64,000 nucleotides of DNA, from contig NZ_JBAWJZ010000003.1 in assembly GCF_043876835.1 (NCBI RefSeq), positions 431,371 through 495,370 on the forward strand. The letters are read 5' to 3'. Positions 8,359 through 17,644 of this stretch are shown here, one piece after another. Within the stretch, counting starts at the first letter, position 1. Every line of letters begins with the position of its first letter. The DNA is from Yeosuana sp043876835. GTDB lineage: Bacteria > Bacteroidota > Bacteroidia > Flavobacteriales > Flavobacteriaceae. The notes beneath the pieces are model-generated. The model saw nothing but the letters and a program-made list of their open reading frames with translations. It was not told the origin of the DNA and made no database searches. The position numbers and the translations under genes were made by a program.

Positions 8359-10287
8359 ATGTTAAAAAGTGGAATAGATAAAGCAACAGGATTCGAGAAG
8401 CGATTTGAAAATATAGGAACCGTCGTTTTTGAGAACTCGTCTTCAGCTTCAAAGGCAGTGGCCAAGGAAATAGCAGATCTAATCAGGGTCAAACAAGCCC
8501 AGAAACAGCCCTGTATATTGGGTTTGGCAACAGGGTCCTCACCAAAGGGCCTGTACGCTGAGTTGGTTCGTTTGCATAAAGAAGAAGGCTTAAGTTTTAA
8601 AAACGTGGTGTCATTCAATTTAGATGAGTATTACCCCATGGAACCAGATTCCATTAATAGCTATGTGCGTTTTATGAAAGAACAGTTGTTCAACCATATA
8701 GATATATTGCCAGAGAATTACCATGTGCCAGATGGTTTGCTTTTAAAAGAAGAAATAGCTGATTATTGCAATTCTTATGAAGCAAAAATAGAAGCCTTGG
8801 GAGGTATCGATTTACAAATTCTTGGCATTGGGGGCAATGGCCATATAGGTTTCAATGAATCTGGGTCGTTACAAAACTCAAAGACTAGGTTGGTGGCCTT
8901 GGACCATATCACAAGGGTTGCAGCGAGCCATGATTTTTCAGGATTGAATAATACGCCAAGGACAGCCATTACGTTAGGCGTAAAAAAAATCATGGAAGCC
9001 AAACGAGTCATACTGTTGGCCTGGGGAGAAAGAAAATCCAATATCATAAAGGCATCGGTTGAAGGTCCCGTAACAAACCAAGTACCGGCATCCTTTTTAC
9101 AAGAGCACAATAATGCTACTTTTGTACTTGATCATGCAGCATCCTCAAAACTTACAAGGATCAATACACCGTGGTTGGTCGAGAAAGTAGCTTGGTCAGA
9201 TAAGCTTATCAGAAAAGCAGTATTGGGACTGGCACTCCATTTGAACAAACCTATTTTAATGCTTACCGATGCCGATTATATAGAAAACGGCATGAGCGAT
9301 CTGTTGGCAGATTCAGGGCCAGCCTACGATATCAACATCAAGATATTCAACAAGCTACAGAACACTATTACAGGTTGGCCGGGAGGCAAGCCCAATGCCG
9401 ATGACAGCAAACGGCCAGAGCGAGCAGAACCAGCCAGAAAACGAGTGCTTATTTTTAGCCCGCATCCAGATGACGACATCATCAGTATGGGAGGCACGTT
9501 CAAGCGCTTGCAGGAGCAAGGGCATGAAGTACATGTTGGTTACCAAACATCGGGGAACATTGCAGTAGCGGATGATGAAGCCTTACGGTTTGCAAGTTTT
9601 GTGTGTGATTACAATGAAAAGTTTGATATAGAGAACAAGGAAGCTATAGACATCTATAAGAAGGCCAAGGAATTCCTCAAGAACAAGAAGTCAAGTGAAA
9701 TCGACATTCCTGAAGTTAGGTATATCAAAGGATTGATCAGAAAGGGAGAGGCAGAATCGACCTGTCATTATATTGGTGTTCCTGACAATCAAATCCATTT
9801 TATGGAACTGCCCTTTTATGAAACAGGCAGTATAGAAAAAAGACCTTTAGGTGAGGAAGACATCCAGATAACCATGGATTTGATTGAGAAGATCAAGCCC
9901 CATCAGATATATGCTGCTGGTGATTTGGCAGACCCACATGGAACCCATAAAGTGTGTTTAGATGCCGTTTTTGAAGCAGCAAAAAGATTAAAGCCTAAAA
10001 AGTTTATGCATGACTGCTGGTTGTGGCTGTACCGTGGCGCATGGCAGGAATGGGGCATAGACGAGATTGAGATGGCAGTGCCAATGGGTCCAGACCAAGT
10101 ATTGGAAAAACGAAAAGGAATTTTTAAGCACCAATCACAAAAGGATGGTGTTGTTTTCCAGGGAGCTGACAGCAGAGAGTTTTGGCAACGAGCGGAAGAT
10201 AGAAACAAAGAAACAGCAGATATTTATCATGAGTTAGGCTTATCTCATTATGCGGCTATGGAAGCTTTTGTAAGGTGGATATATTAA
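8359..10287 (+). CDS. nagB: Glucosamine-6-phosphate deaminase fused to a PIG-L/LmbE deacetylase
   Basis: A 642-aa two-domain cytoplasmic enzyme. Residues about 20-280 are a NagB deaminase: GLATGSSPKGLY (55-66), NLDEYYP with Asp89, and GIGGNGHIGFNESGS with His162 and Glu167. Residues about 360-640 are a LmbE/PIG-L domain with SPHPDDD (367-373) and DPHGTHK, the zinc ligands of GlcNAc-type deacetylases. Known NagB converts GlcN-6-P to fructose-6-P and ammonia; the fused domain may remove the N-acetyl group first, replacing a separate NagA, which is absent here. This two-step reading is inference. A second gene with the same C-terminus (44 of 50 residues identical) lies at 63848-64000. Confidence 0.9.
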   Translation: MLKSGIDKATGFEKRFENIGTVVFENSSSASKAVAKEIADLIRVKQAQKQPCILGLATGSSPKGLYAELVRLHKEEGLSFKNVVSFNLDEYYPMEPDSINSYVRFMKEQLFNHIDILPENYHVPDGLLLKEEIADYCNSYEAKIEALGGIDLQILGIGGNGHIGFNESGSLQNSKTRLVALDHITRVAASHDFSGLNNTPRTAITLGVKKIMEAKRVILLAWGERKSNIIKASVEGPVTNQVPASFLQEHNNATFVLDHAASSKLTRINTPWLVEKVAWSDKLIRKAVLGLALHLNKPILMLTDADYIENGMSDLLADSGPAYDINIKIFNKLQNTITGWPGGKPNADDSKRPERAEPARKRVLIFSPHPDDDIISMGGTFKRLQEQGHEVHVGYQTSGNIAVADDEALRFASFVCDYNEKFDIENKEAIDIYKKAKEFLKNKKSSEIDIPEVRYIKGLIRKGEAESTCHYIGVPDNQIHFMELPFYETGSIEKRPLGEEDIQITMDLIEKIKPHQIYAAGDLADPHGTHKVCLDAVFEAAKRLKPKKFMHDCWLWLYRGAWQEWGIDEIEMAVPMGPDQVLEKRKGIFKHQSQKDGVVFQGADSREFWQRAEDRNKETADIYHELGLSHYAAMEAFVRWIY

Positions 10288-10461
10288 AAAACAATATTGA
10301 GTTTTTGAGTTAGTTTGTTTTTAGTTAGGACCACTACTCTACAGTATTATCAAATTGTTAATGCATGGAGGGTAGTTCTCCAACTAAAATAGTGCTTTTA
10401 CTAGAACATTAAAAATGAGCCTTAGCTATAATCGCTTAATAACGAATTGAATAAACAACAA

Positions 10462-11844
10462 ATGACATTAATCAAGTCTATTTCAGGAATAAGGGGCACT
10501 ATTGGAGGCAAAGTCGACGAGAATTTAACTCCTATTGATGCTGTAAAATTTGCTGCTGCATATGGAATGTGGTTAAAACAGCAAAACAATAAAGTAAGTT
10601 TAAAAGTTGTTATAGGAAGAGATGCTAGAATCTCGGGAGATATGATAAGTTGTTTGGTGAGTAAAACATTAATAGGTTTAAGTATTGATGTTATCGATAT
10701 TGGCTTATCTACTACACCAACTGTTGAAATTGCAGTTCCTTTGGAAGACGCAGATGGAGGTATTATTATAACTGCAAGTCATAATCCTAAACAATGGAAT
10801 GCATTAAAACTTTTAAATAACAAAGGAGAGTTTTTAAATGCCAATGAAGGAGAAGTGATTTTAAAAATAGCAGAAAATGACTTCTATGAATTTGCAGAAG
10901 TTGATGATTTAGGGAGTTATATAGAAAAAAAAGGATATATAGACAAGCATATTTCTGAAGTTTTAGAATTAAAGTTAGTAGATATTAAAGCAATAAAAAA
11001 AGCAAAATTTAAAATTATTGTCGATGCCGTTAATTCAACTGGAGGTATAGCTATACCTTCATTATTGGAAAAATTGGGTGTTGAATGCATTAAACTTTAT
11101 TGCGAGCCAAATGGGCAATTCCCTCATAACCCAGAGCCCTTAAAAGAGCATTTAACAGATATTTCAAATTTAGTTGTTAAAGAGCAAGCCGATTTAGGCA
11201 TTGTAGTAGATCCAGATGTGGACAGACTTGCGTTAGTCTGCGAAGACGGTTCTATGTTTGGAGAAGAGTACACATTGGTTGCTTGTGCCGATTATGTGTT
11301 AGGAAAAACCAAAGGAAATACAGTTTCAAATTTATCATCATCAAGAACTTTAAAAGATATAACCGAAAAACACGGAGGTAGCTACCAAGCTAGTGCTGTC
11401 GGAGAAGTTAATGTGGTAACTTTAATGAAGCAAACCAATGCAATAATTGGAGGTGAAGGAAACGGAGGAATTATCTATCCGGAATCACATTATGGAAGGG
11501 ACTCATTGGTTGGGGTTGGTTTGTTTTTGTCACTCCTAGCAAATTCAAAGTTATCATGCAAGCAATTAAGAGAGAGTTACCCACACTATTTTATGAGTAA
11601 AAATAAAATTGAATTAACTCCAAATATTAACGTTGATACTATTTTAGAAAAAATAGCTTTAGCTTATCGTAATGAAAATATATCAAAAATTGACGGTATA
11701 AAAATTGATTTTGAATGTGAATGGGTGCACTTAAGAAAATCTAACACAGAACCCATTATTAGAATTTATACCGAAAGTACATCACAAAAAAAAGCTGATG
11801 ATTTAGCAGAAAGATTTATTGAAGAAATAAAAACTATTTTTTAA
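10462..11844 (+). CDS. Phosphohexosamine mutase (GlmM/phosphomannomutase family)
   Basis: Alpha-D-phosphohexomutase of 460 aa, moving phosphate between C1 and C6. Four domains are visible: the phosphoserine loop TASHNPKQWNALK (Ser106), the metal loop DPDVDRLAL, the sugar-binding GGEGNGGIIYP and the phosphate-binding RKSNTEPIIR (a variant of the usual RxSGTEP). I start at the ATG at 10462, as the family begins with the ISGIRGT stretch; the TTG at 10447 would add five residues. It follows the deaminase fusion after about 175 bp without a clear terminator. In this context it probably makes GlcNAc-6-P from GlcNAc-1-P; it could also be the cell's GlmM. Confidence 0.88.
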   Translation: MTLIKSISGIRGTIGGKVDENLTPIDAVKFAAAYGMWLKQQNNKVSLKVVIGRDARISGDMISCLVSKTLIGLSIDVIDIGLSTTPTVEIAVPLEDADGGIIITASHNPKQWNALKLLNNKGEFLNANEGEVILKIAENDFYEFAEVDDLGSYIEKKGYIDKHISEVLELKLVDIKAIKKAKFKIIVDAVNSTGGIAIPSLLEKLGVECIKLYCEPNGQFPHNPEPLKEHLTDISNLVVKEQADLGIVVDPDVDRLALVCEDGSMFGEEYTLVACADYVLGKTKGNTVSNLSSSRTLKDITEKHGGSYQASAVGEVNVVTLMKQTNAIIGGEGNGGIIYPESHYGRDSLVGVGLFLSLLANSKLSCKQLRESYPHYFMSKNKIELTPNINVDTILEKIALAYRNENISKIDGIKIDFECEWVHLRKSNTEPIIRIYTESTSQKKADDLAERFIEEIKTIF

Positions 11845-12175
11845 GAAGGCATATTGGTTTTAAAATAACTTCAATAATATCATTAATTTGGTTTCCAACA
11901 GCTATAGATTTACTTCTTGTCTTTATACTAAATTTTACAAAATCATTTTTTGAAAATAATTCTTTTATAGAGAACCAACCGGAAGGAAAAAATACCACTA
12001 GTCCATCATGGTCATCTTGCATATAAAGAGTAAATTCCCACTTAACCAATTAATAAATTTTTTGAAATTATCAAACCTGTCATCATATAATCTTTCAAAA
12101 GGCATTTTATCTTTTAAAGATTCTTTGATTTCAGCATATTTTGTAGCTTTAAATTTAGCTTGAAATGAACTTTAA
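11834..12175 (-). pseudogene. Possible decayed gene with frameshift
   Basis: A 71-aa open frame (12049-11834) continues upstream in another frame as a plausible protein stretch (KDKMPFERLYDDRFDNFKKF at about 12130-12070) that joins it near 12050 only by a shift of frame. The family is not recognised. Its 3' end overlaps the end of the mutase gene. I read it as a relic rather than a working gene, with low certainty. Confidence 0.3.
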
Positions 12176-12274
12176 AATCAATAATTTACCTGCCTCAAAA
12201 GTTGTAAGAAATTAACCTAAAGTTTAAATATATAAACAATACTTTTTTATATTAAACTCCAATTCTTAATTTAT

Positions 12275-12308
12275 AAGACATCCGTTAAATAAACGGATGT
12301 CTTTTTTT
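12275..12308 (+). terminator. Rho-independent terminator between convergent operons
   Basis: AGACATCCGTT (12276-12286) pairs with AACGGATGTCT (12292-12302) around a 5-nt loop, followed by seven Ts. It sits between the end of the plus-strand amino-sugar operon and the end of the minus-strand PUL operon. Confidence 0.85.
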
Positions 12309-12320
12309 GTTGAACTTAAA

Positions 12321-15300
12321 TTATTTAAATATAATTTTTTTTGTTTCTACTCCACCTAAAGTTTTAATTTTTAAAATATAGATTCCTCTATTAAAATTTT
12401 GAACAAGGATTGATTGGGTTTGTTTTCCCGCTTTTTGATGTATTTCCTTAGAATAATATATTCTACCATCTAACCCTATTAATTGAATTGAAACTGGAGC
12501 ATTATCTTTTAATAAATAATCAATAGTTAGTTTGTCTAAAGCTGGATTTGGGTATGTTTTTAGTTTAAACTCACTAGATTCATCCAACATTTCTATTTCT
12601 AAAGTTGATTTTGATTCAGTAGACTTTGCACTGGAACCTCCTCCTAATGAAAGGTAAACCATATTTCCACTTACAGGTATGCCACCTAAGCTACTATTCC
12701 AATTAGCAGTATGACCTTCTAACCCAATCCCTATAGTTCCAGAATTACCTAATCCTAAAAGTGATTTTAAAATTTTACCTTCTATGGATAGCGGTGTCAT
12801 AATAAATTCAATTCCAGTAGAGTTAGAAGCCTCTGAGAATGGCCAACCCGAGCTGTCATTGTTGTACGAATTTAATACATTATAGTTAGCATCTATAAAA
12901 TAGTTTGTTTTGTCAGACCATAAATATTGAAAACCAGTTGCAGTATCTGTGTTTATATAAACTTCATATTCTGATAAATTGGTAGCTTCAATATCTGCAT
13001 ACAAATAAATGTATTCGCTATCTGTATAGCCATAAATATTATTGAAAGAGCTACCTGTCACACCTGTTATTAGAGCTTGATAATCTTCAACTGGACTTTT
13101 ATATCCATCTACAGAAAGACTACCTGCATCCGAACCACCATCAAGCGTTAAGTAAACCATAGCGTTTGACTCTAATGGAATACTGCCTACTGAAGTTGGC
13201 CAATTTGCTGTATAACCTGTTATACCTAAGCCGATAGTTCCAGCATTTCCTAGTCCAAGTGCATCTTTCGGAATACGTCCTTCAATTGTTGATGCTGTCT
13301 GAACGAACCTAATATTCATTACATTATTATCCGCCATGTAAGGCCATTCTTGGTTATTTGAGTCAGCTTTATAACGATTCAACAAATTTAGAGTGCCATC
13401 AACATAATAATTAGTCTTATCGGTCCATGTTTCTTGGAAGCCAGTTTGTGAATCAGTATTTACGAATATAGAATACTCAGGTAAACTACCATCATATTCT
13501 GCGTATACATAAATAAAATTATTATCATCATATGCATATATATTTTTCCAAACACCTTGGGTTACCCCTGTTTGTAAAGCTATATAATCTTCCCCTGCAC
13601 TATTAACACCATCAATGGAGGCAGCTTCGTCACCTGCAGCTACTGCTCCAGCTTCATAAGCTCCAATATCTACTATGGATTGATCGATTCTATTATTTCC
13701 ATAAAAATCAGTTTCACCAGAAGCAACTACATAATTTGGATCACCAGCATTTATAGCTGATGAAGTAACCTGTAAGCTTAAATCTAGAGGAGAAGATGCA
13801 ATATTTACAAAATTAGGATTGGTGAAACTTGAGTTTACATCTTGATTTGTACGATTAACTCTATACCAATCGAATGTACCATAATAATCATACCCTGTTC
13901 CAAGTTGTGACCAGTCAAAAACACCTAAAGGGGTGGTTTCAGTAGAATTAGTATAATAAAGATTGTAATCATAAGAGATTGTGTTTACATATGAAGCCAT
14001 AGCAGTATCAAAAGGCATCGCAAACGACACCAATGTGTTATGATTAGCAGCGTAAAATATATTATTTTTTACAATTAAATTTTGAATATTTTTATTAATA
14101 ACACATTCTGAAGCACCCATATAGCCTAAATAAGTATCAGTAACACCTCCATTTCTAAAAACAGTGTTCCCTGTAACTATAACATTATCAATATAACTAC
14201 CAGAAGCGGCTCCAGGTACTCCTAAAATAATACCAGCCCATGAGTTATCATAGGAAAGATTATTTCTAAGTTTATGCCCTCCTGAATTAACATTACTATT
14301 TTCATTGCCTATTGAAAATCCTACCTGTCCATCTGACGATGTATTATTTTCTACAATGATGTTTTGTGAACCGTCACAATAGATTCCTGCTGCGGCTGCT
14401 ATTGGAGAACGACAACTCGAAACCTTATTGTTCTTAATGATACCATTACGGGCATAATTTAAAGCAGCGGTAACAGTAGCACCTTCAATTTCTGTAACCC
14501 AATTGTAGTGACCTGCAGCAACAATACCTATGTTCTGAACTTCATTTATAATGTTATTTGTAATTTCAAAACCATCTACATTACCATTTACTTGAATACC
14601 CTCTGTCCAACCTGGTATAATATTATGAATATAATTATTTTTGATAACCAGATTTGTAATTGGAATCGTATCAGTTCCTGTAACATTTATCGCACCACAA
14701 TTATCTCCTCCTTGAGCTGTTTTAAGTGTATCAATTTCGCTAGAAGTAAAGTCTAATCTGTTTTTCATTGGGTCTACATTTAAAGTCCAAGAAAAATCAT
14801 AAATTTCATTATCTGTAATTTCTACATTTTTAACAGTGTTTGCGACCTGAATACCAAACTTTCCATCTTTTACAAATACTCCATTTACAGTGGATGCTAA
14901 ACTCTGATTATTACGTAAGCTTTTAAGCTTAAAACCTTTAACCTTAACATTTAGAGCAGCCGATGTAATTGCTATTAAAGAGGCAAACTTGGTAGTATAT
15001 AAATTAGTTCCATCTATATAGACATTGCCTTCAGCTTCAAGAGTGAACCAAAAGCCTTCCTTCCCACCATTTGTACTGGTTATAAAAATCCTTTCAGAAT
15101 CTGTCGGAATATAAGTTCCTGCTTTAACTATAATTTTTTCGTCAGATACCATTCCTGTAAGCCCTATTACATTCCCTCTATAATCGAGTGCTGCACGTAT
15201 AGTTGTAAACGGAAACTCTTCAGAACCGTCAGATGTTGTTGTTCCAGTATAGCTTGCATCAACATATAATACTGTTGGACGTGTCTGTGAAAAGCATTGA

Positions 15301-15431
15301 CCAATTCCGCTCAATAGTAGCATAACAACAAGTATGTTTAACCTATTTTGCAGAGGTATATTAAATTCTTTGAAAGCATTAAATAACTTGCTCCTAAGAA
15401 TGTATTTAATAAAATTGTAGTGATTTTTCAT
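12321..15431 (-). CDS. Right-handed beta-helix protein with CBM9/DOMON-like repeats, T9SS cargo
   Basis: Secreted 1036-aa protein. A hydrophobic signal segment (about 32-49, ending CFSQ) follows a long basic leader. Residues about 50-600 form a right-handed parallel beta-helix (many NNxI/VxNN repeats), the fold of polysaccharide lyases and some glycosidases. Two similar modules follow (about 605-770 and 775-935), each with SGEDYxALxTGVT-like, YIYxYA and GLGNxGTIGxG segments, resembling CBM9/DOMON sugar-binding domains. The C-terminus (about 955-1036) is a type A T9SS sorting domain (YPNPALDKLTI, GIYILKI, KKIIF). It ends the PUL operon; a role in binding or cutting the target glycan outside the cell is inferred. 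No catalytic residues could be named. Confidence 0.8.
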   Translation of the reverse strand: MKNHYNFIKYILRSKLFNAFKEFNIPLQNRLNILVVMLLLSGIGQCFSQTRPTVLYVDASYTGTTTSDGSEEFPFTTIRAALDYRGNVIGLTGMVSDEKIIVKAGTYIPTDSERIFITSTNGGKEGFWFTLEAEGNVYIDGTNLYTTKFASLIAITSAALNVKVKGFKLKSLRNNQSLASTVNGVFVKDGKFGIQVANTVKNVEITDNEIYDFSWTLNVDPMKNRLDFTSSEIDTLKTAQGGDNCGAINVTGTDTIPITNLVIKNNYIHNIIPGWTEGIQVNGNVDGFEITNNIINEVQNIGIVAAGHYNWVTEIEGATVTAALNYARNGIIKNNKVSSCRSPIAAAAGIYCDGSQNIIVENNTSSDGQVGFSIGNENSNVNSGGHKLRNNLSYDNSWAGIILGVPGAASGSYIDNVIVTGNTVFRNGGVTDTYLGYMGASECVINKNIQNLIVKNNIFYAANHNTLVSFAMPFDTAMASYVNTISYDYNLYYTNSTETTPLGVFDWSQLGTGYDYYGTFDWYRVNRTNQDVNSSFTNPNFVNIASSPLDLSLQVTSSAINAGDPNYVVASGETDFYGNNRIDQSIVDIGAYEAGAVAAGDEAASIDGVNSAGEDYIALQTGVTQGVWKNIYAYDDNNFIYVYAEYDGSLPEYSIFVNTDSQTGFQETWTDKTNYYVDGTLNLLNRYKADSNNQEWPYMADNNVMNIRFVQTASTIEGRIPKDALGLGNAGTIGLGITGYTANWPTSVGSIPLESNAMVYLTLDGGSDAGSLSVDGYKSPVEDYQALITGVTGSSFNNIYGYTDSEYIYLYADIEATNLSEYEVYINTDTATGFQYLWSDKTNYFIDANYNVLNSYNNDSSGWPFSEASNSTGIEFIMTPLSIEGKILKSLLGLGNSGTIGIGLEGHTANWNSSLGGIPVSGNMVYLSLGGGSSAKSTESKSTLEIEMLDESSEFKLKTYPNPALDKLTIDYLLKDNAPVSIQLIGLDGRIYYSKEIHQKAGKQTQSILVQNFNRGIYILKIKTLGGVETKKIIFK

Positions 15432-15475
15432 AATTTGATTATTTAGAGATTAAATTTTTATTTTGTTATTACTAA

Positions 15476-17611
15476 TTATATAATTTTTATAACTAGAGTT
15501 CGAAATGCAGGAATAGAAAGATACAACTTGTTCTTATTAACTTTTATTGGTTTTTTGTTCACTAATTCTAAGGCTGAAAAATTATTGTTGATTTTCAGTT
15601 CATTTATATCAATTGATACCTGACACTGAATATCCTTATTTCCATTATTCCTAACCGTAAAAAAGAGTTCTCCACTTTCACCAAAACGCTCTATTCGTAC
15701 TGTTTCAATATTACATACAGCATTGGTAATAGGCTCCCAACCAGCTCCTGAAATTTGTTTTATTATTGGGATATATTTTTTAAAGAATGGGCGACCATTT
15801 TCAATTTTAATCGAGTCCATCCAATAGGGGTCACTAGATGCATCTGTGCTAAAAAACGATGGAAAAAAGCCATAAACTAAAAGTTTCTCAAAATAGATTT
15901 GGTATCCTTCGAAAGGGTAATCGGTAAAAGCTTTATCATTCAAGCCTTCATTCAAAAGAAAAACTATGGGTTTTTGAAATGAAATAGCTCGTTTAAAATC
16001 TAAAGCCTCTGAGTTATGGTCATCAGATGAATACCAACTTAATTCTGCCCCAAACAAATCCAGATTACCAGCTGCAAACGGATTCCAGCCATGACCATTG
16101 CCCATAACCAGTTTGCCCTGAGAATGCATCTCATCAGCAATTTTTTTCATAAACTCAAATTCTGAAACAAAATTCCAAATAGCAGGTTCAATCACATTTT
16201 TTGAAAATGATAATGGATAATCTGTATATTTAAAATGTTCACTTCGGTAATTCAAATCATGATGCCAGTTCCATTCCATTGAATCAAAATAAACCCCATC
16301 TACATTCATTTTAATTGCAGGTGTTATTTCTGTTTGTTTTACATATTGGTACCGGTTAATGCCTTCTAAATCTGGATCACAATTAGTAGTAATACTAACA
16401 GCCCAACCAGAAGTAAACCATGGTGTTTCAAGTCGACGGGTTTGCCAAAGCCCATTTTTATCATCTGTTGCACTATTTTTCAAGTATAGCTGATGTGCTA
16501 GTGGCACCATTTTGCTTGAAATAATTGTATCATATGGAATATTCTTTGTAAGTATTGGCAATTGAATATCCCAAGGTTCTGTGTATTGAAAACTTAAGAC
16601 ACCCGTACCTTTATCTGATGCAATACTGGGTACACTCTTTCCATCTTTAATATCAAAACTATTCCATGACAATTCATGATAAGCGAACCCAAAGTCATTC
16701 CAATTTTTAATAGACCTAAGTGGCGTAAAAGGAAGCCAAATACCTTCTGTTGTAACCCTCTTTTTAAAAAATTCAGGATATATGGAATAATATTTTTTTA
16801 GAGCTGCACGCATCCCCCAATTGGAATTAAAATTAAAACGGCTTAATTTGAAAAAAGCACGGTTTGGAAATTTCTCAGTTAACGGGCTAGTTGCTAAATC
16901 AAATTCAGCTATTAATCCTTTATTTATTTCACCACCTAAACGATAAATTATTGGGAGGGACATATCAATACCTAAACCTTCTCCAGTATTATCAATACTC
17001 ACCGCACCAAGAGGATAAAATGACATAGTGCCTATCCCTACTGAATCTCCATAACCACCATCAGATAATTTCTGTCCGTTGAATGCACCATCAGGAGGTG
17101 GAATGGTAGAAATTTCCTTGGTATCTAAATAAATTGAATCTTTACTCATTATATGTGATTTTTCTAACCCACTAAACCATTTCCATTTGTTTCCGTATAA
17201 AGGGAGAATAATTCGAAGTGTAATACATGAATTTCCACCAGAAAGGTGTTCCAATTCACCATTGATTTCAGTGTAACTTCCCCTATCAATTTCATTAATT
17301 ACAACTTGATAAAGATCGTTTTTAAATAGTGTGATTTTTGCGTTTTCAGTAATATTAACATCATATTTTGGAAGTCTAATAAAAGTGTTATTTGTTTTGC
17401 CAATTTCAACATACTCAACATAAATAGAGGTTGTATCCTTGTTGATTATTAAAGAAATACCATCCTTTTCTTTAATGTTTTTATGAAAAGTCAAAGAATC
17501 ATGAAAATCATTTTTAGTCTTCTCTGAACTCTTTAATTCAAAATCATTGCTGTAGCAATGTATCATTCCAAGAAACAAAGTGATTATAATAAATAAATTT
17601 GTTTTCTTCAT
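15476..17611 (-). CDS. Putative glycoside hydrolase, family not recognised
   Basis: A 711-aa exported protein from the ATG at 17611, chosen because it starts a clean signal peptide (MKKTNLFIIITLFLGM, cut near HCYS); the frame opens further up at 17638. An N-terminal beta-rich part precedes a region that reads like a TIM barrel, with DGVYFDSMEWNWHHD, GKLVMGNGHGWNPF and FGAELSWYSSDDHNSE giving several candidate acidic catalytic residues, and a C-terminal beta domain. I cannot assign a CAZy family; comparison with GH129, GH101 and GH36 is worthwhile because these include alpha-GalNAc-active enzymes. Its place between a DUF5009 gene and the T9SS beta-helix gene supports a role in glycan breakdown. 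Confidence 0.6.
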   Translation of the reverse strand: MKKTNLFIIITLFLGMIHCYSNDFELKSSEKTKNDFHDSLTFHKNIKEKDGISLIINKDTTSIYVEYVEIGKTNNTFIRLPKYDVNITENAKITLFKNDLYQVVINEIDRGSYTEINGELEHLSGGNSCITLRIILPLYGNKWKWFSGLEKSHIMSKDSIYLDTKEISTIPPPDGAFNGQKLSDGGYGDSVGIGTMSFYPLGAVSIDNTGEGLGIDMSLPIIYRLGGEINKGLIAEFDLATSPLTEKFPNRAFFKLSRFNFNSNWGMRAALKKYYSIYPEFFKKRVTTEGIWLPFTPLRSIKNWNDFGFAYHELSWNSFDIKDGKSVPSIASDKGTGVLSFQYTEPWDIQLPILTKNIPYDTIISSKMVPLAHQLYLKNSATDDKNGLWQTRRLETPWFTSGWAVSITTNCDPDLEGINRYQYVKQTEITPAIKMNVDGVYFDSMEWNWHHDLNYRSEHFKYTDYPLSFSKNVIEPAIWNFVSEFEFMKKIADEMHSQGKLVMGNGHGWNPFAAGNLDLFGAELSWYSSDDHNSEALDFKRAISFQKPIVFLLNEGLNDKAFTDYPFEGYQIYFEKLLVYGFFPSFFSTDASSDPYWMDSIKIENGRPFFKKYIPIIKQISGAGWEPITNAVCNIETVRIERFGESGELFFTVRNNGNKDIQCQVSIDINELKINNNFSALELVNKKPIKVNKNKLYLSIPAFRTLVIKII

Positions 17612-17644
17612 TCTAATTTTGACTATTTGGTTTAACATTATATT

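Noticed and set aside
8775..10208. Minus-strand frames inside the NagB-LmbE gene
   Set aside because: No start context or family match; the plus-strand protein explains the region fully.
12321..15431. CRISPR or DNA-level tandem repeat in the beta-helix gene
   Set aside because: Repetition is at the protein level (beta-helix rungs and two similar modules); no regularly spaced identical DNA repeats exist.
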